DNA of 59,036 nucleotides from Paraclostridium benzoelyticum (GTDB taxonomy: Bacteria > Bacillota > Clostridia > Peptostreptococcales > Peptostreptococcaceae). Shown piece after piece: positions 1-8,544 of this stretch (its first letter is position 1; each line of letters starts with the position of its first letter). Below the pieces are notes generated by a model. The model was not told where the DNA came from. It saw nothing but the letters and a program-made list of their open reading frames with translations, and ran no database searches. Position numbers and translations under genes: made by a program. The stretch is taken from contig NZ_LBBT01000137.1 of NCBI RefSeq assembly GCF_001006285.1, positions 1-59,036 on the forward strand, read 5' to 3'.

Positions 1-85
1 GATATTTTAGCATATATTAGCATGCAAATTTTTATATCTAGTATATAAATTTTTTTATATGCTTTTTTTATTTTTTGCATAAAAT

Positions 86-136
86 AAAAGTGTACATTTA
101 ATCAGTTTTATACTGAAAAGATGTACACTTTTTTTA
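86..136 (-). terminator. Rho-independent terminator of gluD
   Basis: A 12-bp perfect stem (86-97 with 121-132) has a second small stem in its loop and T-rich flanks on both sides, so it may work in both directions. It lies about 30 bases past the gluD stop codon. The leftmost 85 bases of the window are AT-rich with no gene that I can recognise. Confidence 0.85.
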
Positions 137-167
137 TTCTAAATTTTACTTATTTTATTCTTATTTA

Positions 168-1466
168 TTAAGCTAAAGATGTAGCTTCTTTTTTAGCATC
201 TTCTTTAACAGGAGCTTCTGTATACCATCCTCTTAATTTCATAGCATCAGCTATTCTCTTAATTGACATCATGTATGCAGCTGTTCTCATTTCAACATTA
301 TGGTCTCCTGCTAATGTCCATATTTCTTCAAATGCTTTTTTCATTAAAGCTCTTTGTTTTTCTTGAACTTCGTCAAAACTCCAGTTGTATCTCATTAAGT
401 TTTGAACCCATTCAAAGTAAGAAACTGTAACTCCACCACTATTAGCTAATATATCTGGTACTAAAGTTATTCCTTTTTCAAATAGTATTTTATCTGCTTC
501 TGGAGTAGTTGGTCCATTAGCTCCTTCACATACTATTTTAGCTTTTATATCTCCAGCATTTGCTGAAGTTATTTGATTTTCTAGTGCACAAGGCATTAAT
601 ACGTCAACTTCTGCAGTTATTACACTTTGGTCAACAGCTTCTGCACCAGGGAATCCTTTTATACATCTATGTTCTTTATTGTAAGCCATTAAAGCTTTCA
701 TATCTATTCCATCTTTATTATATATAGTTCCTGTATGGTCTTCTACATATATTACTTTAGCTCCTGCTTCATCTATGTACATACCAGCGAAGCTTCCAAC
801 ATTACCAAATCCTTGAAGTCCTACAGTAACATTAGATACATCTATTCCTTTTTTCTTAGCTGCTTCCATTGCAATTGTAGCAACTCCATATCCTGTAGCT
901 TCATTTCTAGCTAAAGATCCGTAGAAATCAACTGGTTTTCCAGTAAATACTCCTGGTTGGAATTCCCCTGTAACATTTGCATACTCATCAACCATCCAAG
1001 CCATTATTTGTCCATTTGTATTAACATCTGGAGCTGGTATATCTTCTTTTTCTCCTATTATTGGAGCTATTGACTTAGCAAATCCTCTAGATATTCTTTC
1101 TAACTCAGCTTGAGAGAATTCTGTAGGATCGATGGCCATACCACCTTTACCTCCACCATAAGGTATTCCTACTACTGAACACTTGAAAGTCATCCAAGTA
1201 GATAAAGCTTTAACCTCGTCCATACAAACTGCTGGATGGAATCTTAATCCTCCTTTAAATGGTCCACAAGCATTATTATGTTGTGATCTATATCCTGTAA
1301 ATGTTCTTACAGTCCCATCATCCATTTTAACTGGGAATGATACTTCTAACACTCTCATTGGATTTTTTAATATTTCATATACTGCTGGATCTGCCCCTAA
1401 TTTATCGCAAGCAGTTTTTACTTGAGATCTTGCTATCTCTAGAACATTTAAAGTTTTTTCAGCCAT
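168..1466 (-). CDS. gluD: Glutamate dehydrogenase (hexameric, NAD-linked type)
   Basis: Interconverts glutamate and 2-oxoglutarate plus ammonium in the cytoplasm; in amino-acid-fermenting clostridia it is an abundant catabolic enzyme. The sequence shows the PFKGGLRF and MTFKCS lysines (K71, K95), the catalytic lysine loop PYGGGKGG (K107), the PAPD catalytic aspartate (D147) and the Rossmann motif GFGNVG at 219-224. At 432 residues it is about ten longer than most relatives because of a charged C-terminal tail after the usual RGWY end. ATG start behind AAGGGGG. It is a single-gene unit with its own promoter (1551-1579) and terminator. NAD rather than NADP preference is inferred from clostridial homologues, not proven by the sequence. 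Confidence 0.96.
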   Translation of the reverse strand: MAEKTLNVLEIARSQVKTACDKLGADPAVYEILKNPMRVLEVSFPVKMDDGTVRTFTGYRSQHNNACGPFKGGLRFHPAVCMDEVKALSTWMTFKCSVVGIPYGGGKGGMAIDPTEFSQAELERISRGFAKSIAPIIGEKEDIPAPDVNTNGQIMAWMVDEYANVTGEFQPGVFTGKPVDFYGSLARNEATGYGVATIAMEAAKKKGIDVSNVTVGLQGFGNVGSFAGMYIDEAGAKVIYVEDHTGTIYNKDGIDMKALMAYNKEHRCIKGFPGAEAVDQSVITAEVDVLMPCALENQITSANAGDIKAKIVCEGANGPTTPEADKILFEKGITLVPDILANSGGVTVSYFEWVQNLMRYNWSFDEVQEKQRALMKKAFEEIWTLAGDHNVEMRTAAYMMSIKRIADAMKLRGWYTEAPVKEDAKKEATSLA

Positions 1467-1550
1467 TTTAAAAGCCCCCTTAAAAATATTTTAATTTTTT
1501 AAATCCCCTTTATTGTTTGTCGGAAAATGATTTCCCTTACTTACAGTTTG

Positions 1551-1579
1551 ATTATAGCACAGTTTTTTATTTATTTGTA
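1551..1579 (-). promoter_or_regulatory. Predicted sigma-A promoter of gluD
   Basis: On the minus strand there is an extended -10, TG-C-TATAAT (1551-1556), with a weak -35 TACAAA (1574-1579) 17 bases upstream. The leader of about 80 nt contains a small GGGAAA/TTTTCC hairpin before the ribosome binding site. Confidence 0.6.
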
Positions 1580-1598
1580 TAAAATTTCTATTAGTTTT

Positions 1599-2408
1599 TT
1601 ATTTAACACTTTTTATCTTGTTCAGTCTTATATCAAGCCTACTTACATTTATTAAAGTAACATCATACAATGCCTTTATTATATGTTCTTGAAGCTTAAA
1701 TATAGTCTCAATACAGTTAAATAAATCTAATTCTAAAATAATAAATATTTCTAAATTTCCTTTTTTATTGTTAAATTTTACTGAATTAATTTTGCTTATG
1801 TAATCAAATTTTGATAGTTCAAAAAATATTATTTGATTTATTGCATTTTTTTTAATATAAAAATTTCCCATATAGCTAAAAGTCGGCCTAATGATAGTTT
1901 TTTCAACTAATATAGATTCCTTATTTTCTCTTTTAAATAACTTTTTAATTGGATTGATACTCAGCCCACTAGCAATAGATTTAACTTCTAATGTCGGAAG
2001 TGGTATTATGTGATTTCCTTTACTCCTCCACTCTTTTGCAATATCTATTTCTTCTTGTGTCGATATTTCATTTATATAAACAGTTTTATATATTTTCCCT
2101 AAATTTAATTTACTAGCTATCTGGTTTACCATTTTATCTGATGTTCCTATTATTAAAATAGACTCTATATTTTCTTCCACTATTTTAAATTTCACTTCAT
2201 TTCTATGGTTTTCATCGTGAAATATAGCTCTTTTAACTGCCTGAATTTTGGTACTTGCTTGTTTTGCCGATATTCCAGCAATTATTTTATTCTTAAAAAT
2301 TAAAATTCCATCATCTATTATATAGTTTATATTTTTTTCATAGGCTAACTCTAATGCTTTATAACTTTTTCCAGAACCACTCTCTCCTACTAATGCATAA
2401 ACCTTCAT
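1599..2408 (-). CDS. P-loop ATPase with C-terminal Asp23/Gls24-like domain
   Basis: I do not recognise a named gene. Read from the ATG at 2408 (AGGAGTGT six bases upstream; the longer upstream extension has no ribosome binding site) the protein has 269 residues. A Walker A motif GESGSGKS lies at residues 8-15, followed by an NTPase-like half (to about 165). The last about 90 residues alternate short strands and amphipathic helices in the manner of Asp23/Gls24 alkaline-shock proteins, with a basic linker (about 170-178) between. No transmembrane segment is seen. It sits alone between the cooS cluster and gluD, and repeat element A occupies its upstream region. An ATP-dependent stress or envelope role is only a guess; the Asp23 assignment rests on overall pattern, not on a decisive motif. 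Confidence 0.7.
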   Translation of the reverse strand: MKVYALVGESGSGKSYKALELAYEKNINYIIDDGILIFKNKIIAGISAKQASTKIQAVKRAIFHDENHRNEVKFKIVEENIESILIIGTSDKMVNQIASKLNLGKIYKTVYINEISTQEEIDIAKEWRSKGNHIIPLPTLEVKSIASGLSINPIKKLFKRENKESILVEKTIIRPTFSYMGNFYIKKNAINQIIFFELSKFDYISKINSVKFNNKKGNLEIFIILELDLFNCIETIFKLQEHIIKALYDVTLINVSRLDIRLNKIKSVK

Positions 2409-2436
2409 ATTTACACTCCTATAATATATATTTAAA

Positions 2437-2565
2437 AAGGAGTGTCTCAAAATAAGTAGGGATAGAATAAATATAAGTTTTAGCGACTTTCAAAGCATCT
2501 TTTCAGCTTTAGGATCAAAACTTATATTCATTCTTTCACACTATACTATTTTGAGACACTCCCTT
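2437..2565. repeat. Long imperfect palindrome, hairpin-family element A
   Basis: Outer arms (2437-2455 and 2547-2565) pair over about 18 bp, continue as an imperfect stem, and close on an apical core (2475-2523) with inner stem AAAGC/GCTTT. The core closely matches those of elements C (12125-12172) and D (26162-26214, opposite strand), although the outer arms are unrelated. It fills nearly all the space between the FNOR stop and the ribosome binding site of the next gene, so it could act as a terminator or as a 5'-leader structure. Confidence 0.8.
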
Positions 2566-2567
2566 AA

Positions 2568-3797
2568 TTATATATTATAGCAAAACTCTCCATTTCCTTT
2601 AACAGAAAAGAAATCTGCATATCCTATTTCAAAAATTCTTTTTTCTAAATCTGGTATTTCTATATTATTTTTTATCAAATGAGTAAGAGCCCCTACATAA
2701 GATATATCACCTTGAACTATTACTCCTTTAATAACATTATCTTTTATTATAAACTTTTTATACCCTGTTTCATCTTTTCTAACATTTACGATACAGTCTT
2801 CTTCCATATCAATTATACCTAGCGAAACTGTAGGTATTCCTAAAAAATTCATTGTGTTTCTATATACAAATGAATCATCTATTTTTTCTTCTCTTCCAGC
2901 CATATTATAGGCAGCTACTATTCCTTGCTTCACAGCTAAAGGCCAAATTGCATTTTTCCCAACAACATCACCTGCCGCAAATATGTCTTTTGCAGTAGTT
3001 TTGCAATTCTCATCTATGATTATTCCTCTATCATAACTTATAAACTCTTTATTTATAAATTCAGCATTTGGGATAACCCCTGTTGCTACGATTGCCATAT
3101 CACATTCTATATAAGTTTCATCATCTAATACTACTCCAATTATATTTTCATTATTATCTATGCAAATTTCATTAACACTTGCACCCTTAAAGAATTTCAC
3201 ACCTAATTCTTTAAATTTATTTTCATATACCGATGCAGCGTATTCATCTAACTGCCTATTTAGTATAAAAGGTTCTCTATATATTACAGATATATCTAAA
3301 TTTTTATATTCTAATAATCCTATAAGAGCATCTATTCCTACAAGCCCAGCCCCTAGTATGGCTATTTTTTTACATTTTTTTGCTTTTTCTTTTATTTCAT
3401 AAGCATCTTCTATATTTCTAAGTCCATACACATGTTTTGCTTTCTTTAAGTTTTTTATAGGAGGCATAGCTGATGATGCCCCTGTTGCAATTAATAGTTT
3501 ATCATATTTAACTTTTTCACCAGTCTCTAGTATATATACTTCTTTATTTTCTATATCTATATTATTTACAGTGCATGAGTTTTTCCAACTTATATTATAT
3601 TTTTCATCAAATTTAGTTTCTACAAAGTTTAAGCTATCTAATGTTCTATGTTCAGATATAATATGATGCAACATACATCTTGAGTAAATGTGTTCATCTT
3701 TTGATATTAATGTTATATTAGCTTTTTCATCTAACTCCCTTAATACTTTTATAGCGTTAATGCCTGCCGCACTAGCACCCAGAACTACATAATTCAT
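2568..3797 (-). CDS. FAD/NAD(P)-dependent oxidoreductase of the CO dehydrogenase cluster (FNOR)
   Basis: Pyridine nucleotide-disulfide oxidoreductase-like flavoprotein of 409 residues. It shows the N-terminal FAD motif GASAAG (7-12), an NAD(P) motif GAGLVG (149-154) and the second FAD motif IFAAGDV (272-278). Its third position in cooS-cooF-FNOR matches a recurrent gene set in anaerobes, in which CO-derived electrons are thought to pass from the ferredoxin-like CooF to this protein to make NAD(P)H, or to serve oxidative-stress defence. Its start overlaps the end of cooF by 26 nt, with the ribosome binding site GAGGAGG inside the cooF coding sequence, so translation is probably coupled. Physiological acceptor not determinable from sequence. 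Confidence 0.88.
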   Translation of the reverse strand: MNYVVLGASAAGINAIKVLRELDEKANITLISKDEHIYSRCMLHHIISEHRTLDSLNFVETKFDEKYNISWKNSCTVNNIDIENKEVYILETGEKVKYDKLLIATGASSAMPPIKNLKKAKHVYGLRNIEDAYEIKEKAKKCKKIAILGAGLVGIDALIGLLEYKNLDISVIYREPFILNRQLDEYAASVYENKFKELGVKFFKGASVNEICIDNNENIIGVVLDDETYIECDMAIVATGVIPNAEFINKEFISYDRGIIIDENCKTTAKDIFAAGDVVGKNAIWPLAVKQGIVAAYNMAGREEKIDDSFVYRNTMNFLGIPTVSLGIIDMEEDCIVNVRKDETGYKKFIIKDNVIKGVIVQGDISYVGALTHLIKNNIEIPDLEKRIFEIGYADFFSVKGNGEFCYNI

Positions 3798-4242
3798 TTT
3801 TTACCTCCTCTTGTAGCGTTATTGCTCCAGTTGGACAATTAGCTACACACTTGGGATATCCTATACTTTCACACATATCACATTTTAAAATAGTTTGTTT
3901 TGTTTTATCGTCAGGCTTTAAAAGTCCATATGGGCATGCCATAACGCACATATAACAAACTCCACACCTATCTTTGTCATAACTTACTATTCCAGTTTCT
4001 TTATTTTTTGTCATAGCTCCACTCATACATGTAAGTACACACTCTGGAGTTTCACAATGTCTACAAATAATAGGAATTGGATTATTAAATTTATTTAACT
4101 CTATATGGTTTCTACTTTCGTTATCTAGGTCTTCTAAATCTAAAGAGTATATATCTTTTTGTAAATCGTTTCTTAACATGCATGCTAAAACACAACTCTT
4201 ACATCCGGTACATAATTCTTTATTAATTAGAATCCTATGCAT
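3772..4242 (-). CDS. cooF: CooF-like 4Fe-4S electron-transfer protein
   Basis: A polyferredoxin-type subunit expected to accept electrons from the CO dehydrogenase and hand them to the flavoprotein encoded next. Four cysteine groups are visible, each able to hold a [4Fe-4S] cluster: CTGCKSC..C near residue 11, CRHCETPEC..C, CGVCYMC..CPYG and CDMCES...C..CPTG. The start is placed at the ATG at 4242 rather than the upstream in-frame codon, giving 156 residues that begin MHRILINKELC as in the family; this ATG overlaps the last codons of cooS by 8 nt, and AAAGGA lies upstream inside cooS. Related sequences are often annotated simply as 4Fe-4S dicluster proteins. Confidence 0.88.
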   Translation of the reverse strand: MHRILINKELCTGCKSCVLACMLRNDLQKDIYSLDLEDLDNESRNHIELNKFNNPIPIICRHCETPECVLTCMSGAMTKNKETGIVSYDKDRCGVCYMCVMACPYGLLKPDDKTKQTILKCDMCESIGYPKCVANCPTGAITLQEEVKNELCSSGC

Positions 4243-6136
4243 AACATTCCACATCCTTTAAGCCTAATTTTTCTCTTCTATCTATAATTATTTTTTCTAA
4301 TGTATCAGCTGAAGATACAACCTCTGAATCAACTATAACATGCCCTCCAGTTATATCCTTTAATCCTTCAGTTAAAACTTGTGTAACTAATTTACCACCT
4401 GTTATAAATGGTGGTAATGCTAAGTGAAGAGGTAATCCTAAAGCTAATCCAAATGCTCCATCTGCTAAAGCTTGTTCTTCTAACCATTGAGGTGCAGATA
4501 AAATTAGTGGAAGCTGAGGTATATCTATTCCTAATTCTTTAGCAATTTCAGTGGCAACTATTTCAAGTCTTCCTATAGCTAAACATGGTCCAAAGTTCAA
4601 TACTGGTGGTATTCCTAAAGATTTGCAAACTTCTTTTAAATTTTCACCTGCTAATTCTTCAGCTCCAGGAGACATTAATCCAACATTTTCTAATCCTCCG
4701 GTAGAACATCCTGCAGATAAAACGATTATATCTCTTTTTATAAGCTCTTTAGTTAATTCTACAGTAAATACATCATGTCCTTTTGCCGTCATATTTGAAC
4801 ATCCAACAACCGCTGCTATTCCTTTTATTTTACCTTCTGCAATTAAGTTTATAAGAGGTTTCCATGAGTCCCCTAAGAATGCTTTTAAGTTCTTCTCACT
4901 TACACCTGTTAATGAAACATCATGTCCGTGGTCACTAGGTATGTCTATTTCAACTTCGCCTCTTCTTGATTTATAACTTATTAAGGCTTCATTTATTAAT
5001 TTTTCTGAAATTGATTCTATATTTTCTCTATCAAACGGTACATATTCTGCATTAACTTTTTTAGCTACATCATCTAAACAAACCATTTTTACTTTATATT
5101 TATCTGCTATAGGCTCTATACCTGGTATAGTACAGTTAAATTCAGATGCAATCATGTCTATTGCTCCTGTAGAAAGAACAGCCTCACTTGTAAAGTTATT
5201 TCCAGCATGACCTGCAAATACATCTTGATAGTGCTCCCCTCTTAACTGTAAATCTTGCCCTACACAAGTACATCCAACCAATCTAAATCCTTTTGCTCCT
5301 GCTTCTTTTGCCAATTTAACAACATCTTCATCTTTCAATCTATCCTGGAAGTGAGCAAATGTTGAATGTTGATGTCCTGTTATCATTATATTTATATAAT
5401 CTTTATCTATAACTCTAAATCCTACAGGTGCAGTTCTTATAACTGGCTCTCCTAAAATAACATCGTTTAAAAGATTAGTTAGTGTAAGTCCATATAATCC
5501 AGTAGATATTCCCAAGTTTAAACAGTTTATAAGCATATCAACAGGGTCACTATTTAAATTTGTAGATGACTTAACGATTGCATCAAAAACTTCTGATTTA
5601 GCTCCTCCTGGCATTATACCTATTTCTCTCCACTTATTAACTCTTGGAGCATATGCTATTTTCTCTACTAACTCCATTTTTTCATCTCTAGCTTTATATA
5701 AATCATCTAGAACTTTTTGTGCAACTTTTATACATTTTTCATGTCTATCATTAGCTTCAACTCCAAATATATCAGCTAATTCATCTATTGTCTTTTCTCC
5801 CTTTATTATTCCTTTATTTTCACCTAACTTTTTCAAGTTTCTAGCTGTATTTTCAACAACATGCAGATAACATGCAGCTCCACTTGCAACTGCTCTTAAA
5901 AAGTTTCTAGCAACTATTGTATCAGCATCTGCTCCACAAATTCCCCTTGAAGATTTAGGTGTTATTCTACATGGACCATTTGCACATAATCTACAACATA
6001 CACCTTGAAGTCCAAAACCACATTTAATTTTTTGATCTTCAGTTCTATGGAATGCCGTTTCAACATCCTTCGACGCTACAAAACTTTCTAACCTTTTATC
6101 TGCACTTTCGCACATTTTACAACTAACACAAGACAT
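4235..6136 (-). CDS. cooS: Anaerobic carbon monoxide dehydrogenase, catalytic subunit
   Basis: Ni-Fe-S homodimeric enzyme oxidising CO to CO2. All expected ligands are visible: D-cluster C39 and C47 (C-X7-C), B-cluster C48, C51, C56 and C67, and C-cluster residues in ITGHQHSTFAH, GCTCVGQ, SEFNCTIPG, VVGCSNM, SAGCSTGG and NFGPCLAIG. Length of 633 residues is typical. An additional N-terminal CVSCKMC precedes the conserved part. First gene of cooS-cooF-FNOR; no acetyl-CoA synthase subunits or nickel-insertion gene (cooC) are present nearby, so this cluster alone would support CO oxidation or CO2 reduction rather than acetyl-CoA synthesis. A candidate Rex site lies in the upstream region (6193-6210). 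Confidence 0.97.
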   Translation of the reverse strand: MSCVSCKMCESADKRLESFVASKDVETAFHRTEDQKIKCGFGLQGVCCRLCANGPCRITPKSSRGICGADADTIVARNFLRAVASGAACYLHVVENTARNLKKLGENKGIIKGEKTIDELADIFGVEANDRHEKCIKVAQKVLDDLYKARDEKMELVEKIAYAPRVNKWREIGIMPGGAKSEVFDAIVKSSTNLNSDPVDMLINCLNLGISTGLYGLTLTNLLNDVILGEPVIRTAPVGFRVIDKDYINIMITGHQHSTFAHFQDRLKDEDVVKLAKEAGAKGFRLVGCTCVGQDLQLRGEHYQDVFAGHAGNNFTSEAVLSTGAIDMIASEFNCTIPGIEPIADKYKVKMVCLDDVAKKVNAEYVPFDRENIESISEKLINEALISYKSRRGEVEIDIPSDHGHDVSLTGVSEKNLKAFLGDSWKPLINLIAEGKIKGIAAVVGCSNMTAKGHDVFTVELTKELIKRDIIVLSAGCSTGGLENVGLMSPGAEELAGENLKEVCKSLGIPPVLNFGPCLAIGRLEIVATEIAKELGIDIPQLPLILSAPQWLEEQALADGAFGLALGLPLHLALPPFITGGKLVTQVLTEGLKDITGGHVIVDSEVVSSADTLEKIIIDRREKLGLKDVECYA

Positions 6137-6192
6137 AAATTACATCCCCCTAAATATATTTTTATGGTAATCCTTTTTATATATACCATTCA

Positions 6193-6210
6193 TTGTTAAT
6201 AGTTAAACAT
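6193..6210. promoter_or_regulatory. Candidate Rex operator upstream of cooS
   Basis: TTGTTAA-TAGT-TAAACAT matches the published Rex consensus TTGTTAA-N4-TTAACAA at 12 of 14 defined positions. It is about 57 bases upstream of the cooS start codon, and rex itself is encoded about 2 kb away. The match was made by eye; AT-rich sequence gives chance matches. Confidence 0.45.
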
Positions 6211-6235
6211 ATTTTTGAAAGAGTTTTCCTAATTT

Positions 6236-6285
6236 AAAAAACTTATTTAATTTTGAAAAAATCCAATAATTAAATAAGTTTTTTT
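6236..6285 (-). terminator. Terminator of the capA-like gene
   Basis: A 17-bp stem (6236-6252 with 6268-6284) has a 15-nt loop and a T-run on either side. It lies just past the capA-like stop codon and insulates it from cooS. Confidence 0.8.
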
Positions 6286-6290
6286 ATAAT

Positions 6291-7376
6291 CTATTTATTT
6301 AAGCCTTCACTTATATTTTTTAATTTATTTTTTACTCTATCTGATTCTGTTCCATTTAGTGGTGTTGGTTGATAGTTATTAACATTACCTTCAGATGATA
6401 TAGAACAAGGTATAATTTCAGGCTTATTTATACTTATAAGTTTATTATCTTCAAATTTAAACGTTTGTTTGTATATAAAAGTATCTTTATCTTGAGGGTT
6501 TTTATTACCTCCGAAACAGAAATTACTTAGGCTATATGCAATATACTTGCCTTTATATTCTTCTATTCCTTGCATAACATGAGGATGACTTCCTAACACC
6601 CCATCAGCTCCATTATTTATAGCAAAATGCGCAAGATCTTTTTGAACTTGATCCGGATAATATTGTCGCTCTGTTCCCCAATGGAAATACACAAATACTA
6701 CATTCGATTCTTTTTTAACACTTTGTATATCTTTTTTCATATTATTTAAAAATTCTTCATTATAATTTTCAGGCCAACCATTGTAACCTAATAATCCGAC
6801 CTTTACACCTTTAACATCTACTATGCTTTTCTCTCCTAAGCCAAAATAATCTATATTATTTTCTTTTAATATAAATTTAGTTTGTTTCATACCCTCATCA
6901 AAATAATCCTCCGAGTGATTATTCGCTAATGTTACAGCATCTATTCCACCTTGTTTAAGTGTATTTACATAAGAAGGATCTCCTTTAAACGCAAATTTTT
7001 TAACTTTTGCTTTGCTTGCGCTAGTTAAAGGCCCCTCTAAATTTGCTACTGTTAAGTCATCCTCCTCAAAAATTTTCTTAACATTTTTTAAAAAGTATCC
7101 ATAATCTTGTCCTTGATTTTCAAACTCATTATCAAAAGATCCATAATATGAGGCTCCCTTATAGTTCCCCATAGTTATATCCCCTACAAAATTAATAGTT
7201 ATACTTTCCTTTTTTACCTCTATTACTTCATCAACTTTCTTTGATTGTTCATTAATATCTTTAATTTTATTACTTCCTACAACAATTTTAAAAATAAGCA
7301 TACAAATAACTACCACTACAATAATTATTCCAGATATTAATAGTGATAGCTTTTTTTTATTAATCTTTTTCTTCAT
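6291..7376 (-). CDS. CapA/PgsA-like metallophosphatase-family protein, membrane anchored
   Basis: 361 residues from the ATG at 7376, which follows GGAGG; the longer upstream extension lacks a ribosome binding site. A basic N-terminus and one hydrophobic segment (about residues 10-31) suggest a membrane-anchored extracytoplasmic protein. Family motifs are in order: NFVGDITMG, TVANLEGPL, TLANNHSEDY, FHWGTERQYYP and GSHPHVMQG, as in CapA proteins linked to poly-gamma-glutamate capsule export or processing. No capB or capC synthetase genes are adjacent, so a capsule role is not supported by context; many clostridia carry such solitary capA-like genes of unknown function. Confidence 0.85.
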   Translation of the reverse strand: MKKKINKKKLSLLISGIIIVVVVICMLIFKIVVGSNKIKDINEQSKKVDEVIEVKKESITINFVGDITMGNYKGASYYGSFDNEFENQGQDYGYFLKNVKKIFEEDDLTVANLEGPLTSASKAKVKKFAFKGDPSYVNTLKQGGIDAVTLANNHSEDYFDEGMKQTKFILKENNIDYFGLGEKSIVDVKGVKVGLLGYNGWPENYNEEFLNNMKKDIQSVKKESNVVFVYFHWGTERQYYPDQVQKDLAHFAINNGADGVLGSHPHVMQGIEEYKGKYIAYSLSNFCFGGNKNPQDKDTFIYKQTFKFEDNKLISINKPEIIPCSISSEGNVNNYQPTPLNGTESDRVKNKLKNISEGLNK

Positions 7377-7486
7377 TTGTCTACCTCCACCAAAGTAATA
7401 ACCCCTAAATATATTATAGCTTATACTATTTGTCAAAATAAATCGGTTTATGTAATATGTTTGTTTTTTTGTATGCATTCTAATTA

Positions 7487-7515
7487 TTGTTATATATAAT
7501 TTTTTTTGTTATAAT
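7487..7515 (+). promoter_or_regulatory. Predicted sigma-A promoter of the ferredoxin gene
   Basis: A -35 TTGTTA (7487-7492) and a perfect -10 TATAAT (7510-7515) are separated by 17 bp. The start codon is about 40 nt beyond. Confidence 0.75.
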
Positions 7516-7557
7516 ACTAATGAACATAATTTTACATATTTTAGGAGGAGATTGAAA

Positions 7558-7728
7558 ATGGCTTACAAAATTAATGATGCTTGTATAAGCTGTGGTGCTT
7601 GTGAAGCTGAGTGCCCAGTTAGCTGTATATCAGCTGGAGATGACAAATATGTTATAGATGCAGATACTTGTATAGAGTGTGGTGCTTGTAACGGAGTTTG
7701 TCCAGTAGATGCTCCACAACCAGAATAA
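7558..7728 (+). CDS. 2[4Fe-4S] clostridial ferredoxin
   Basis: A 56-residue protein starting MAYKINDACISCG, with the two classic CxxCxxCxxxCP cluster motifs (CISCGACEAECP at 9-20 and CIECGACNGVCP at 38-49). It is the low-potential electron carrier that would serve the CO dehydrogenase and the 2-oxoacid oxidoreductase encoded in this window, as well as pyruvate oxidoreductase and hydrogenase elsewhere. ATG start behind a strong AGGAGGAG. The gene has its own near-consensus promoter and ends in a bidirectional terminator shared with the convergent rex gene. The family and reading frame are clear; the number of ferredoxin paralogues in the genome is unknown. Confidence 0.96.
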   Translation: MAYKINDACISCGACEAECPVSCISAGDDKYVIDADTCIECGACNGVCPVDAPQPE

Positions 7729-7742
7729 TAATAAATTAAAAT

Positions 7743-7775
7743 AAAAAAACTACCTACTTTGTAGGTAGTTTTTTT
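7743..7775. terminator. Bidirectional terminator between ferredoxin and rex
   Basis: A 15-bp perfect stem (7743-7757 with 7761-7775) with a 3-nt loop ends in seven A/T on each side, serving both convergent genes. Confidence 0.93.
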
Positions 7776-7783
7776 ATTTTAAT

Positions 7784-8413
7784 TTATTTATCTTCATTCA
7801 TAAGATATGATAAAGTAAATAAACTTTCAGTTAAGTTTACATTTTCAACTATAACATCATTTGGTACTTCTAAATCTAACGGTGCAAAGTTCCAAACTCC
7901 CTTTATACCTGATTTAACTAATCTATCGACAACTTCTTGCGCCCCATTTTTTGGTATACATAATATCGCTATATCGATATCATTTTCAGCTACGAACTCC
8001 TCGATGTCATCAGAATCTAATATTTCAAAATCTCTAATTTTTAATCCTATCATTCTTGGATTTGCATCAAATAAAGCTTTTATCTTAAATCCTGCTTTAG
8101 TAAACCCTGCATAATTAGCTATTGCTTGTCCTAAGTTTCCAGCCCCAATTATTATAGAATTATAAGTTCTAGATAACCCTAATATTTTACCTATTTCATT
8201 ATATAACTCTTCGACATTATATCCGTATCCCTGCTGTCCAAATCCACCAAAGTTGTTTAAATCTTGTCTTATTTGAGATGCTGTAAAACCAATTATATCG
8301 CTTAATTCTTTAGAAGATATTCTTTGTATATCTCTATCTAACAAATCTCCTAAGTACCTGTGATATTTAGGTAATCTTCTTATTACAGCCATAGAAATAT
8401 TTTTATTACTCAT
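7784..8413 (-). CDS. rex: Redox-sensing transcriptional repressor Rex
   Basis: NADH/NAD+-sensing dimeric repressor of fermentation and energy genes. The N-terminal winged helix (about 1-80) includes the recognition sequence SQIRQDLNNFGGFGQQGYGY; the Rossmann domain carries GAGNLG at residues 90-95, and a C-terminal swapped helix ends the protein. Its 209 residues fit the family. ATG start behind GGAGGTGATGAG. A TTGTTAA half-site lies upstream of its own gene (around 8468-8474), compatible with autoregulation but not a full operator. Nearby potential targets are cooS, with a fuller candidate site, and the facing ferredoxin gene. Confidence 0.96.
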   Translation of the reverse strand: MSNKNISMAVIRRLPKYHRYLGDLLDRDIQRISSKELSDIIGFTASQIRQDLNNFGGFGQQGYGYNVEELYNEIGKILGLSRTYNSIIIGAGNLGQAIANYAGFTKAGFKIKALFDANPRMIGLKIRDFEILDSDDIEEFVAENDIDIAILCIPKNGAQEVVDRLVKSGIKGVWNFAPLDLEVPNDVIVENVNLTESLFTLSYLMNEDK

Positions 8414-8486
8414 CTCATCACCTCCTATATATTCATTATCCCTGTTTTATATATTATGCTATTTTTTTAACAAAATGCATATATCC

Positions 8487-8515
8487 TTGATTATATTATA
8501 CCAAAACATTATAAT
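8487..8515 (+). promoter_or_regulatory. Predicted sigma-A promoter of the ABC-F gene
   Basis: A -35 TTGATT (8487-8492), a 17-bp spacer and a perfect -10 TATAAT (8510-8515) lie about 30 bases before the start codon, divergent from rex. Confidence 0.75.
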
Positions 8516-8544
8516 TTTAGATAGTTTAAAGGAGGTATAATTTT

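Noticed and set aside
2437..2565. IS-end-like GGAGTGTCTCAAAA arms in element A as a remnant insertion sequence
   Set aside because: No transposase fragment lies between the arms and no target duplication is visible; the core relates it to elements C and D, which have other arms.
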